Source of the DNA: JACQNR01 sp049515175
GTDB taxonomy: Bacteria > Acidobacteriota > Terriglobia > UBA7540
Direction: 5' to 3'
Assembly (NCBI GenBank): GCA_049515175.1
Contig: JBEKUI010000017.1
Coordinates: forward strand, 1-28,783
DNA: 28,783 nucleotides
Part shown: positions 14,208-22,514 of the stretch, in pieces
Layout: each line of letters opens with the position of its first letter
How positions within the stretch are numbered: position 1 is the first letter of the stretch
Notes under the pieces: model-generated
The model's database searches: none
Seen by the model: the letters and a program-made list of their open reading frames with translations, nothing else
What the model was told of the DNA's origin: nothing
Translations under genes and position numbers: made by a program

Positions 14208-16760
14208 ATGAAACGCAAAGTGATCCTTTCACTCACGGCGATCTGGTTGATGGTGGGGATGGCTTCGATCACCTCAAGCCTGGGGGCCAAAGACTCGCCC
14301 CTGGCGAGCTTGAAGGCGGTCGGCGCGGCCAACCCAACCTCGTCCAACGAATTGGTCCTGCGCATTGACGGGGACTATACCTATCACACGACGCGCGCGA
14401 CAGGAGACACCGTTCTGGTGGACCTGAAGAATGTCAAGGTCAGCGGCGTCGCCAAGGACGGGGTATTCCGCACGGGCGTGGTAAAGGACTACCACCTCCT
14501 GCAGTACCTGGATGCGTCAGGCCGGCCGGTTGTGCGCGTGCAGTTGAACCTGGCGCAGACGGAGACAGTGACCGCTGAACGCGGTCCGGATGGGCTGAAG
14601 CTGGTGTTCGCTCCGGCGGGGACTTCGGTGGCAGCGGCAAGCGCTGCTCCCGCGCCTCCCTCGGCTAGCGCCCTCACGTCCGCGCCCACTCCGGCACCTG
14701 CGCGCGTTGAAGCCCGCCGTGGGCCCGCGACGGTCTCTGCTGTGAAGATCACTTCCGGGAGCGCGGGTGAGACGTACGTGGACATCTCCACCTCCAGCCC
14801 GCTGCACTACAACGTTTTGCACCTGCAGAATCCTGCCCGCCTGGTCGTGGATCTGGAAGACGCGCAGAACGCCGTGGCGCAGAAGACTTACACCAGTCAA
14901 TTGGCCTATTTGAAGGGCGTGCGCGTGGGGCAGTTCCGCGAGGGAAAGCCTTCGGTGGTCCGCGTGGTGGCCGATCTGTCGGGCGATCCTGGATTCGATG
15001 TGCACGCCCAGTCGGGCGGCGTGCGGCTGGAACTGAAATCAAAGACCGCGCCGAAAACGGCAGCAGTCTCAGCACCAGCTCCGTCCATCCCGGCGGGATC
15101 AGCCAAGAGTGAAGCGAAATCGGTCCAGAAGACCGAATTGCCTCATCCGGTCGAGATCTTGAGCCCCCCGCCGGTGACGGCAGCGACTGAAACTCCGAAG
15201 GCAGCGCCAGCAGCGACGACCCCTTCGGCTCCGCCGACACCCGCTCAATCAACGATTGATGCTCAAAGTACCCTACCGGCTCCCGCGGAATCTCGGGAAG
15301 TTGCGGCGACCCCCAAACTGGAGAAACCGGCTGATCCGGCACCTGAGGCCGTCCGCGCAGCGCGCGCGGCTATGACGCTCTCAGGGTCGCCGGGGACGAT
15401 TTCGGCGACGGCACAGGGTCAGCCTGCTGCTTCGGCGATGGCACAGGATCAGCCTGCTGCTTCGGCGATAACACAGGACCAACCTGGTGCTTCGACGACG
15501 GCACAGAATCAGCCTGCTGCTTCTGGGCAGGCTCAGCCACAGTACACGGGCGAACCGATCTCCCTGAACCTTAAGGATGTTGACCTTAAGGACTTTTTCC
15601 GTTTGATCCATGAAATCAGTGGTTTGAACATCATCGTGGACCCCAACGTCAACGGGAATGTGACCATGGTTTTGGATGCGGTGCCATGGGACCAGGCGCT
15701 GGACATCGTCCTGAAGAACAACCGCTTGGGCAAGACCCTGGAAGGCAATGTCCTGCGCATCGCGCGAGTGGACACTCTGACTGCCGAACAGGAGGCGAAT
15801 GTCAAGCTGGCAGCGGCTCGCGAAGCTGCACAACCGCTGGTCACCGTTTTCCGCCCAATCAATTACGCCAAGGCAGCAACAATTTCCACGATTCTCAAAG
15901 CTTGGGTGGGAGGTGGAGCACTGACATCGCGCGGCAACGTCCTCGTGGACGACCGTACGAATACGTTGATCATTTCCGACATTCAGACCCAGATCCCTGT
16001 CATTCAGTCGATCATCGATCGGCTGGATAAGAAGGCGAAGCAGGTGCAAATCGAGGCGAGGATCGTGCGCGCCACGGCCAACTTCTCCCGGACGCTTGGA
16101 GTTTCACTCTCGGCATCGTACGCCAACAAGAGCGGCACAACCGGGACGGCAGGTGGGACCGGGACTCTCTCGACCGCCAACGCGGCGGGCACGTCGCCCC
16201 TCGTCACCGTGCAGCCACTTACCGGCTTCGGGGTGTACGCGATTGCCAACGCCGGAGCCCGGTACGCCATCAACGCCGCGATCGCAGCGGAAGAGGTGCG
16301 CGGCCTGGCCAAAACAATCTCCAAACCCACGATCGTCACACAGAACAACGTGGCCGGGACGGTCGTGCAGGGAACTCAGATCCCCATTCAGACGACCATC
16401 AACAACACCATCAGCATTCAGTACACGAACGCCGCGTTGACCATGAAGGTCACGCCTCAGGTTACGGAAGACGGCAATATTTTCCTGGACATTAACGTCA
16501 CGAACGCCGCTCCGGGCCTGGTGTTGAGTACGGCAGGCCCCAGCATCGACACGCAGTCGGCGACTACGCAAGTTCTGGTCCCGGACGGCGGAACGGTGGT
16601 TTTCGGTGGCGTGAACGTGACCGGCCGCACTAAGTCGGCGAACTATGTCCCGCTTCTTGGGTCCATTCCAGTCCTTGGAAACCTGTTTAAAACCACCTCG
16701 GTGCAGGATAACGACCAGGAATTGCTGTTCTTCGTAACACCGAAAGTGCTGCCCGGGTAG
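14208..16760 (+). CDS. pilQ: type IV pilus secretin PilQ
   Basis: Outer-membrane ring through which the pilus passes. 850 residues from the ATG at 14208, chosen because GGAG (14197-14200) is 7 bases away; an in-frame GTG at 14202 is too close to it. Order: signal peptide (1-26); two AMIN peptidoglycan-binding domains (about 45-130 and 170-275); a long Ala/Pro/Gln-rich linker (about 280-445) holding four 10-residue repeats; a secretin N domain (ISLNLKDVDLKDFFRLIHEI, about 450-525); an N1 domain with VDDRTNTLIISDI; and the secretin barrel ending VPLLGSIPVLGNLFK and ELLFFVTPKVLPG. Last gene of the operon, followed by a strong terminator. Confidence 0.95.
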   Translation: MKRKVILSLTAIWLMVGMASITSSLGAKDSPLASLKAVGAANPTSSNELVLRIDGDYTYHTTRATGDTVLVDLKNVKVSGVAKDGVFRTGVVKDYHLLQYLDASGRPVVRVQLNLAQTETVTAERGPDGLKLVFAPAGTSVAAASAAPAPPSASALTSAPTPAPARVEARRGPATVSAVKITSGSAGETYVDISTSSPLHYNVLHLQNPARLVVDLEDAQNAVAQKTYTSQLAYLKGVRVGQFREGKPSVVRVVADLSGDPGFDVHAQSGGVRLELKSKTAPKTAAVSAPAPSIPAGSAKSEAKSVQKTELPHPVEILSPPPVTAATETPKAAPAATTPSAPPTPAQSTIDAQSTLPAPAESREVAATPKLEKPADPAPEAVRAARAAMTLSGSPGTISATAQGQPAASAMAQDQPAASAITQDQPGASTTAQNQPAASGQAQPQYTGEPISLNLKDVDLKDFFRLIHEISGLNIIVDPNVNGNVTMVLDAVPWDQALDIVLKNNRLGKTLEGNVLRIARVDTLTAEQEANVKLAAAREAAQPLVTVFRPINYAKAATISTILKAWVGGGALTSRGNVLVDDRTNTLIISDIQTQIPVIQSIIDRLDKKAKQVQIEARIVRATANFSRTLGVSLSASYANKSGTTGTAGGTGTLSTANAAGTSPLVTVQPLTGFGVYAIANAGARYAINAAIAAEEVRGLAKTISKPTIVTQNNVAGTVVQGTQIPIQTTINNTISIQYTNAALTMKVTPQVTEDGNIFLDINVTNAAPGLVLSTAGPSIDTQSATTQVLVPDGGTVVFGGVNVTGRTKSANYVPLLGSIPVLGNLFKTTSVQDNDQELLFFVTPKVLPG
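15411..15530 (+). repeat. four 30-bp tandem repeats in pilQ
   Basis: Units at 15411-15440, 15441-15470, 15471-15500 and 15501-15530 encode AQGQPAASAM, AQDQPAASAI, TQDQPGASTT and AQNQPAASGQ. They lie in the flexible linker between the AMIN domains and the secretin core. The unit is in frame, so copy number could change without breaking the protein. Confidence 0.85.
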
Positions 16761-16791
16761 CGCCCGCGGCAGTAGTGAGTAGAGAATCTTG

Positions 16792-16823
16792 AGGAGGAGA
16801 CGCGAGTCTCCTCCTTTTTCTTT
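16792..16823 (+). terminator. intrinsic terminator of the pil operon
   Basis: AGGAGGAGAC (16792-16801) and GTCTCCTCCT (16806-16815) form a perfect 10-bp stem with a GCGA (GNRA-type) loop, followed by TTTTCTTT. This is a textbook Rho-independent terminator 31 bases after the pilQ stop. It ends six bases before the start codon of the next gene. Confidence 0.9.
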
Positions 16824-16828
16824 CCGCC

Positions 16829-17926
16829 ATGGATGGACTTGGCCCCGGTTCCTTCGTGCTCTCCCGTCAGCATCGACTGCGCGATTTGATGGCGATACAG
16901 AGACTGGAATTCCTCCTCGTCTCGAATCCCAAGAACGTCTTCTATCTCACGGGCTTTTGCGGCAGCACAGGAATAGCAGTCTTAGGTCTCGAGCAGGCAG
17001 TGCTTTTCGTGGACCCTCGATATACGCTCCAGGCTCGCAAACAGTCAGCCGGAGTGGATGTTCACGAAGCCAGACGTCCCCTCCTGAGCGTCGCTGGGCA
17101 GTGGCTCATCCGGCGACGAGCCCGGAACGTTGGGTACGACGATGCACACTTGACCTGCTCCGGATTCAACGAAATGCAGCGATGTGTTCCGCCCGTGACT
17201 CTCAAGGCTTCGGGTGGGCTCGTCGAGGACCTCCGGTTCGTCAAAGATTCTTTCGAGATTGATTGCATACGCCAGGCAGGGCAAGTCACCGCGGCGGTCT
17301 TTAATGAGATCCGAGGAACTTTGCGCCCCGGGCTCCGCGAGAGCGATTTGGCGGCGGAAATCGAGTACCGTATGCGTTTGCGCGGAGCGGAAGGAGCTGC
17401 CTTTGAAACAATCGTCGCCTCCGGCGAGCGGAGCGCCTGGCCGCATGCTCGTGCTTCCTCCAAGTTGTTGAAGAAAGATGAGTTGGTAATCTTTGACCTG
17501 GGTGCTATACTGCAAGGTTACGCGGCAGATATGACGCGGACGGTGTTTCTGGGTCGCCCCCCGCAGCGAATACGGCGCTTGTATGCCGCGGTACTGGTTG
17601 CGCAGGAACAAGCTGTCAAAGTCGTCGGGTCAGCTGTCGCCGGCGGGAAAGTCGACCTGGCCGCTCGCCGTGCGTTGGCGGGGCGGGCACTGGAACGGTA
17701 TTTCACCCACAGTACGGGGCACGGAGTAGGCCTGGACATCCACGAGAGGCCGCGGCTGGCTCGCAAGGAAACGACCCTGCTTGAACCCGGTTGTGTGGTG
17801 ACCGTGGAGCCTGGAGTCTACATTGAGGGCCTAGGTGGGGTACGGATTGAGGACACCGTCCTGGTGACGGAAGCCGGTGGAGAGATCCTCACACCGGTGT
17901 CCAAGGACGACTGGATTATTTCATAG
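16829..17926 (+). CDS. M24 family metallopeptidase, Xaa-Pro aminopeptidase type
   Basis: Cytoplasmic two-metal aminopeptidase/prolidase of the pita-bread fold. The N-terminal domain (about 15-135) shows LLVSNPKNVFYLTGFCGSTG and the catalytic domain covers about 145-365. All five metal ligands are visible: D223 (FDLGA), D234 (ADMTRT), H298 (GHGVGLDIHE), E327 (TVEPGVYI) and E341 (RIEDTV). 365 residues, normal for short PepP/PepQ-like members; the exact substrate cannot be told. The ATG at 16829 has no ribosome-binding site because a terminator ends just before it. The homology to family N-termini (RLRDLM...) supports a start here or slightly downstream. accB begins 64 bases after its stop. Confidence 0.88.
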   Translation: MDGLGPGSFVLSRQHRLRDLMAIQRLEFLLVSNPKNVFYLTGFCGSTGIAVLGLEQAVLFVDPRYTLQARKQSAGVDVHEARRPLLSVAGQWLIRRRARNVGYDDAHLTCSGFNEMQRCVPPVTLKASGGLVEDLRFVKDSFEIDCIRQAGQVTAAVFNEIRGTLRPGLRESDLAAEIEYRMRLRGAEGAAFETIVASGERSAWPHARASSKLLKKDELVIFDLGAILQGYAADMTRTVFLGRPPQRIRRLYAAVLVAQEQAVKVVGSAVAGGKVDLAARRALAGRALERYFTHSTGHGVGLDIHERPRLARKETTLLEPGCVVTVEPGVYIEGLGGVRIEDTVLVTEAGGEILTPVSKDDWIIS

Positions 17927-17990
17927 AGGTGAGCCCACACTGGCTCGCCCGGCAGGGGCAGTTTACGGTCTGCCCCACGGAGTTGCATTC

Positions 17991-18539
17991 ATGCCCGGCA
18001 AGAGCACCACTCGCGGCGGCGGATCAAGCGGCGGTTCGTGGAATCTGAAGGAAATCTGCGAACTCATTGATGTTCTGGTCGAACGCGAAATCACCGAATT
18101 TGAGATGGAAAAGGGGGGCGTTCGGATCCGAGTCAAGCGCGGCAACTCCCCGGCTGAGGCTCCGGCCGTCACGGTGCTCCCAGCCAACGCTTCCCCGACC
18201 TGGGTTCCACTCCCGCCTCCACCCGTTCCCGTGCCGCGCCCATCCGCTGACGAGCCCCCTGCTGAAGGTGCTTCGGAATCTACAGAGGACCTCCACATCA
18301 TCAAGTCTCCCATCGTGGGTACTTTCTACGCTTCGCCGGCGCCGAACGCCCCCCCTTTTGTGCAGGTGGGTGACGGCGTCCAGGTCGGCCAGGCCCTCTG
18401 CATCATCGAAGCGATGAAGCTGATGAACGAGATTGAGTCGGAAGTCGCTGGCGAAGTGGTACGGACTTACGTTGAGACCGGGCAGCCGGTCGAATACGGA
18501 CAGTCGCTTTTCGCCATCCGGCCTTCGCACAAGAAATAA
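17991..18539 (+). CDS. accB: biotin carboxyl carrier protein of acetyl-CoA carboxylase
   Basis: Carries biotin between biotin carboxylase and carboxyltransferase in the first step of fatty-acid synthesis. I start it at the ATG at 17991 (182 residues), which has GGAG 8 bases upstream; the frame is open further left, but that part overlaps the peptidase gene. An N-terminal segment with LKEICELIDVLVEREITEFE (about 20-50) is followed by a Pro-rich linker (about 65-105) and the biotinyl domain (about 108-180). Biotin is expected on K143 in EAMKLMNEIE, 39 residues from the end. accC follows after 97 bases. Confidence 0.95.
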   Translation: MPGKSTTRGGGSSGGSWNLKEICELIDVLVEREITEFEMEKGGVRIRVKRGNSPAEAPAVTVLPANASPTWVPLPPPPVPVPRPSADEPPAEGASESTEDLHIIKSPIVGTFYASPAPNAPPFVQVGDGVQVGQALCIIEAMKLMNEIESEVAGEVVRTYVETGQPVEYGQSLFAIRPSHKK

Positions 18540-18636
18540 TGCGGCGAATGGCCACGAGGGCACCGCTTACAGGCGGAATGTGGTCCTGTCAGGTCCGGGC
18601 GCCAGGCGACTGGAGCTGAAGGTTTTCTTTCAATCG

Positions 18637-19989
18637 ATGTTTAAGAAGATCCTCATCGCGAATCGCGGGGAGATTGCTCTTCGGGTTATCTGTGCCTGCA
18701 AGGAGTTGGGGATTCCCACCGTCGCCGTTTATTCCGAGGCCGACAGGCTTTCCTTACACGTCCGGTTCGCCGACGAGGCGATTTGCATCGGACCGCCGCA
18801 CAGCTCGGACAGCTACTTGAATGTTGCCAGCATTATCTCAGCGGCAGAGATTACCGGCGCGGACGCCATCCATCCGGGCTATGGCTTCCTGGCCGAGAGC
18901 GCCCATTTCGCCGATGTGTGCGAGACCTCGGGGCTTACTTTCATAGGCCCCTCGCCAGAAGTGATCCGTCTGATGGGCGATAAGGACCGCGCCCGGAAGG
19001 CGATGGCCGAGCACGGCCTCCCAGTGCTGCCGGGCTCAGGAGTCCTGCAGTCGGCAGTGGAAGCAGCCGAGGTCGCCAAACGAATCGGCTATCCCGTCAT
19101 CATCAAGGCGGTCGCGGGTGGCGGCGGACGGGGCATGCGAATCATCAAGTCGGAAGACGGCCTCGCCAACGCTCTGCAAACCGCGCAGAACGAGGCGGCG
19201 GTATCCTTTGGGTCTCCCGATGTCTACCTGGAGAAATACGTCACCTCGCCGCGCCATATCGAGTTCCAGGTGATAGGCGACAAGCACGGGAAGATCGTTC
19301 ATCTGGGAGAACGCGAGTGCACCGTCCAGCGCCGCCATCAGAAGTTGATCGAGGAATCTCCTTCAACCCAAATCGATAGTGGGACCCGCGAAAGGGTGGG
19401 TGGCCAGGTCATTCGTGCGCTCGAGAAGATTGGCTACACGAACGCCGGGACGGTCGAATTCCTCATGGATGAGAGCCGCAATCTCTATTTCCTCGAGATG
19501 AATACGCGCATTCAGGTGGAACATCCGGTGACGGAAATGGTGACGGGCCTGGATCTCGTGAAGCTTCAGATCATGATTGCGGCGGGTGAACCGATTTCGA
19601 TCAGCGGGGATACGGTCGGCCTGCGGGGGCACGCCATCGAGTGCCGCATCTGCGCCGAGAATCCTGAGACCTTTGCCCCGTCGGCCGGCAAGATTACGGG
19701 TTTTCACACTCCTGGCGGAACAGGTGTGCGCGTCGATACGGCGGCGTACAGCGAATGCGTCATCCCGCCTTTCTACGACTCGCTGATTGCCAAGCTGGTC
19801 GTTCATGGCCGGGACCGTGCAGAGGCCATCAGCCGCATGGCGCGGGCGCTGGAGATGTTTGTCGTGGAGGGAATTTCGACCTCTATTCCCGTTCACGAGA
19901 AGGTCATGGCCGACGCCGATTTCCGGGCGGGAAATTTCGATACCGGATTTCTGAAACGGTACTCTGCCAACGGCGCAGAACCATCCTGA
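18637..19989 (+). CDS. accC: biotin carboxylase subunit of acetyl-CoA carboxylase
   Basis: ATP-grasp enzyme that carboxylates biotin on AccB using bicarbonate and ATP. The ATG at 18637 gives 450 residues beginning MFKKILIANRGEIALR, the invariant start of this family; the frame extends upstream into accB but that is not coding. Visible are the glycine-rich ATP loop VAGGGGRGMRI (about 156-166), HLGERECTVQRRHQKLIEE (about 223-241), FLEMNTRIQVEHPVTE (about 286-301) and GHAIECRICAEN (about 330-341). Only a weak ribosome site (GAAGG, 14 bases upstream) is seen. The carboxyltransferase genes accA and accD are not in the window. Confidence 0.96.
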   Translation: MFKKILIANRGEIALRVICACKELGIPTVAVYSEADRLSLHVRFADEAICIGPPHSSDSYLNVASIISAAEITGADAIHPGYGFLAESAHFADVCETSGLTFIGPSPEVIRLMGDKDRARKAMAEHGLPVLPGSGVLQSAVEAAEVAKRIGYPVIIKAVAGGGGRGMRIIKSEDGLANALQTAQNEAAVSFGSPDVYLEKYVTSPRHIEFQVIGDKHGKIVHLGERECTVQRRHQKLIEESPSTQIDSGTRERVGGQVIRALEKIGYTNAGTVEFLMDESRNLYFLEMNTRIQVEHPVTEMVTGLDLVKLQIMIAAGEPISISGDTVGLRGHAIECRICAENPETFAPSAGKITGFHTPGGTGVRVDTAAYSECVIPPFYDSLIAKLVVHGRDRAEAISRMARALEMFVVEGISTSIPVHEKVMADADFRAGNFDTGFLKRYSANGAEPS

Positions 19990-20011
19990 AACTTTCAGTC
20001 CTTCCTGATTC

Positions 20012-20641
20012 ATGGGCGTGACGTTGCCACGTTTGTACGCCATCCTCGACCGCGCGCAGACGGGCGAGCGATCAATTGCCGACGTGTGCGAGGCTTTGCT
20101 TGGCGGCGGCGTGCGGCTCATCCAGTACCGGGACAAGGGTGCGACTTCCCGCGAGCTGTTCGAACGGAGTCGGCCGCTTCTTGTCCAAATCCGCGGCGCG
20201 GGTGGGACCTTTATTGTCAACGACCGCGCCGACGTCGCGCTGGCGGTGGGCGCGGATGGAGTGCATGTCGGTCAGGACGACCTGCCGGTTGAAATGGCCC
20301 GAGTGGTAGTTGGGGCCGGACGGATGGTGGGGTTCTCCACCCACAACCTTGAACAGGTGGCCTTGGCCGACAAGACCTCCGCAGACTACATTGCATTCGG
20401 GCCAGTATTTGCGACCCAGAGCAAAGCCCGACCCGACCCGGTCGTAGGCCTTGAAGGTTTGCGGCGCGCTCGCGAGGCCACGCGCAAGCCCCTGGTGGCC
20501 ATTGGAGGGATTACGCTGGAGAGGGCAGGGGAAGTCATGGCGGCCGGTGCCGATTCCGTTGCCGTGATCGCCGACCTCCTGAGGGCGCCGGACGTAAGGG
20601 CACGCGCCCGGGCTTATCTGGAGGCCTTGGGGAAACAATAA
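20012..20641 (+). CDS. thiE: thiamine-phosphate synthase
   Basis: TIM-barrel enzyme that couples HMP-pyrophosphate and thiazole phosphate to thiamine phosphate. 209 residues, the usual length. Motifs: IQYRDKGATSRE (pyrophosphate side), FIVNDRADVALAVGADGVHV followed by GQDDLP, GFSTHN, DYIAFGPVFAT with K nearby, AIGGIT, and GADSVAVI near the C-terminus. These fit ThiE better than the TenI regulators because the NDR and GQDDLP motifs are intact. The ATG is 22 bases after accC and has a weak ribosome site, so it is likely read from the accBC message. No TPP riboswitch fits in that 22-base gap, and no other thiamine genes are nearby. Confidence 0.9.
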   Translation: MGVTLPRLYAILDRAQTGERSIADVCEALLGGGVRLIQYRDKGATSRELFERSRPLLVQIRGAGGTFIVNDRADVALAVGADGVHVGQDDLPVEMARVVVGAGRMVGFSTHNLEQVALADKTSADYIAFGPVFATQSKARPDPVVGLEGLRRAREATRKPLVAIGGITLERAGEVMAAGADSVAVIADLLRAPDVRARARAYLEALGKQ

Positions 20642-20815
20642 CGACGCCTGCCTGGAGAATAGAGGGTCTGTATTGGCGCGGAATGGGAGAGCGTTATGGT
20701 GAAGGAACTCTCATGCCACGTGGTTTGTGGAAAGAATTTGATCTATATTCCCAGTCTTTGGATTTCCGGGTGGTTGGCGGGCTTTTGAAACAAAGGTGAG
20801 GAGCACAACCAAACG

Positions 20816-22327
20816 ATGTCCAGATTATTCGCGACCAAACCGCTGGAAGTGCTCATGGCGGAGGCTTCTGCGGAGGGTGGGCACACTCTTAGACGCGCCC
20901 TTGGCCCCATCAATCTCATTACGCTCGGCATCGGCGCCATCATCGGCACGGGCATATTTGTTCTGACCGGGGAAGCGGCGGCGGCGCACGCCGGGCCGGC
21001 GATCGTGTTGTCGATGATCTTGGCAGGGTTTGCCAGCGCGCTGGCCGGTCTCTGTTATTCGGAATTTGCCTCGACCGTGCCCATCGCCGGGTCGGCGTAT
21101 ACCTACGGCTATGCGACGCTTGGAGAGTTCATAGCATGGATCATCGGGTGGGACCTCATCCTGGAATACGCGCTCGGCGCGGCAACGGTCGCCGTCGGCT
21201 GGTCTGGCCATTTGACGAGCTTCCTGCACGACTTCATCGGCGTCGAGATTCCCGCTTCTCTGGCGGCGGCGCCCTGCACGTTTATCAATGCAGCGGGCTG
21301 CAGCCCATCGGCCGTTGTCAACCTGCCCGCCATCCTCATTACCTTCGCAGTGACGGTGCTTATTGTTATCGGCATTAGGGAATCAGCGAACGTCAATTCT
21401 GTGATCGTAATCATTAAGGTTGTGGTGGTACTCATCGTGATCGTTGGTGGTGTGGCGTTCATCAACAGCGCCAATTGGCATCCATTCATTCCGGAAAATA
21501 CCGGGAAATTCGGCGACTACGGCTGGAGCGGGATTCTCCGGGGTGCGGGGGTGATCTTCTTTGCCTATATTGGATTCGACGCGGTTTCGGTGGCGGCCCA
21601 GGAGGCACGCAACCCGCAGAAGCACATGCCCATTGGGATTCTCGGGTCACTCGTCATCTGCACAGTCCTCTACATCCTGGTTTCCGGTGTGATGGTGGGA
21701 CTTGTGCCCTATAAGCAAATGCTGGGCTCGCCGGCGCCCATGGTGGTTGCGATCCGCGCTGCCGAAACCGCATCGGGCGGCAGCTTCTTCCTGCATATGA
21801 TGACGATGCTCGTCGAGCTCGGGGCGATCGCGGGGCTGAGCTCCGTAATGGTGGTGATGATGATGGCGCAGCCGCGCGTCTTCTATTCGATGGCCAAAGA
21901 TGGCCTCTTGCCGCCCTTCGCAAAAAAGATTCATCCGAGATTTCGAACTCCGCACATCACCAGCATTATCACCGGATTTGCCGTGTCCATTGCCGCCGGC
22001 TTCACCCCCATCGGTGAGTTGGGGAAGCTCGTGAGCATCGGTACTCTGCTGGCATTCGTCATCGTCTCGATCGGGGTAATTTTCCTCCGGTATCAACGGC
22101 CGGAGCTGGAGCGCCCCTTCAAGACGCCGTGGGTTCCATACGTGCCGGCGCTTTCTGCCCTGGTCAGCCTTGCATTGATGGCCGGGCTGCCCTCCGAAAC
22201 GTGGGAGCGGCTGGTAGTGTGGATGGTCGTCGGCTTCATCATCTACTTCTCTTACGGCTATCGACACAGTGAAGTGCGCAAGCGTGAAGAAGCGCTCGCG
22301 GCGGCCGGAGGGTCGCGGCAAACATAG
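20816..22327 (+). CDS. APC-family amino acid permease (CAT/YfnA-like)
   Basis: Polytopic inner-membrane transporter of the amino acid-polyamine-organocation superfamily, 503 residues with about 12 hydrophobic segments. The first helix carries the substrate-site signature ITLGIGAIIGTGIFVLTG (about 35-52). Later come VPIAGSAYTYGYATLGEFIA, the IIFFAYIGFDAVSVAAQEARNP-type stretch near 243-264, and RVFYSMAKDGLLPPF near 358-372, all typical of cationic or neutral amino acid transporters. GGTGAGGAG (20795-20803) lies 12 bases before the ATG. It stands alone between thiE and the phosphatase. The amino acid carried cannot be told from sequence. Confidence 0.9.
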   Translation: MSRLFATKPLEVLMAEASAEGGHTLRRALGPINLITLGIGAIIGTGIFVLTGEAAAAHAGPAIVLSMILAGFASALAGLCYSEFASTVPIAGSAYTYGYATLGEFIAWIIGWDLILEYALGAATVAVGWSGHLTSFLHDFIGVEIPASLAAAPCTFINAAGCSPSAVVNLPAILITFAVTVLIVIGIRESANVNSVIVIIKVVVVLIVIVGGVAFINSANWHPFIPENTGKFGDYGWSGILRGAGVIFFAYIGFDAVSVAAQEARNPQKHMPIGILGSLVICTVLYILVSGVMVGLVPYKQMLGSPAPMVVAIRAAETASGGSFFLHMMTMLVELGAIAGLSSVMVVMMMAQPRVFYSMAKDGLLPPFAKKIHPRFRTPHITSIITGFAVSIAAGFTPIGELGKLVSIGTLLAFVIVSIGVIFLRYQRPELERPFKTPWVPYVPALSALVSLALMAGLPSETWERLVVWMVVGFIIYFSYGYRHSEVRKREEALAAAGGSRQT

Positions 22328-22380
22328 CGCCGCCAGGGAATTCACGCGAAGATGATCCTTCCGGGGCGGCCTGATTCTCC

Positions 22381-22455
22381 TTAAGTCGAGCTGCGACCGA
22401 CCCTTCATTTGGGTCCAATCAATCTCACCTGTTGGGTCGGAGTGGGACGACTTAA
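22381..22455. repeat. nested inverted repeat between permease and phosphatase genes
   Basis: Outer arms TTAAGTCG (22381-22388) and CGACTTAA (22448-22455) enclose inner arms CCGACCC (22397-22403) and GGGTCGG (22434-22440). Internal loops of 8 and 7 bases separate the stems and a 30-base apical loop closes them. It could be a structured RNA, an operator, or a degenerate repeat; it lies 60 bases before the phosphatase start. No T-run follows, so it is not a standard terminator. Confidence 0.45.
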
Positions 22456-22514
22456 AGTTGTATGGCCATACCTCAAGACTGGCGCGCACTGCTGCGCACT
22501 GATATGCTTTTCCA

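Noticed and set aside
18349..18355. C7 tract in accB as a contingency locus
   Set aside because: Seven bases is short for frequent slippage, and accB is essential, so switching it off would not be tolerated.
18433..18636. accC starting inside accB (frame open from 18433)
   Set aside because: The invariant family N-terminus begins at the ATG at 18637; the upstream part is only an open frame across accB and the gap.
19985..20012. TPP riboswitch upstream of thiE
   Set aside because: Only 22 bases separate accC and thiE, and no CUGAGA or thi-box sequence is present.
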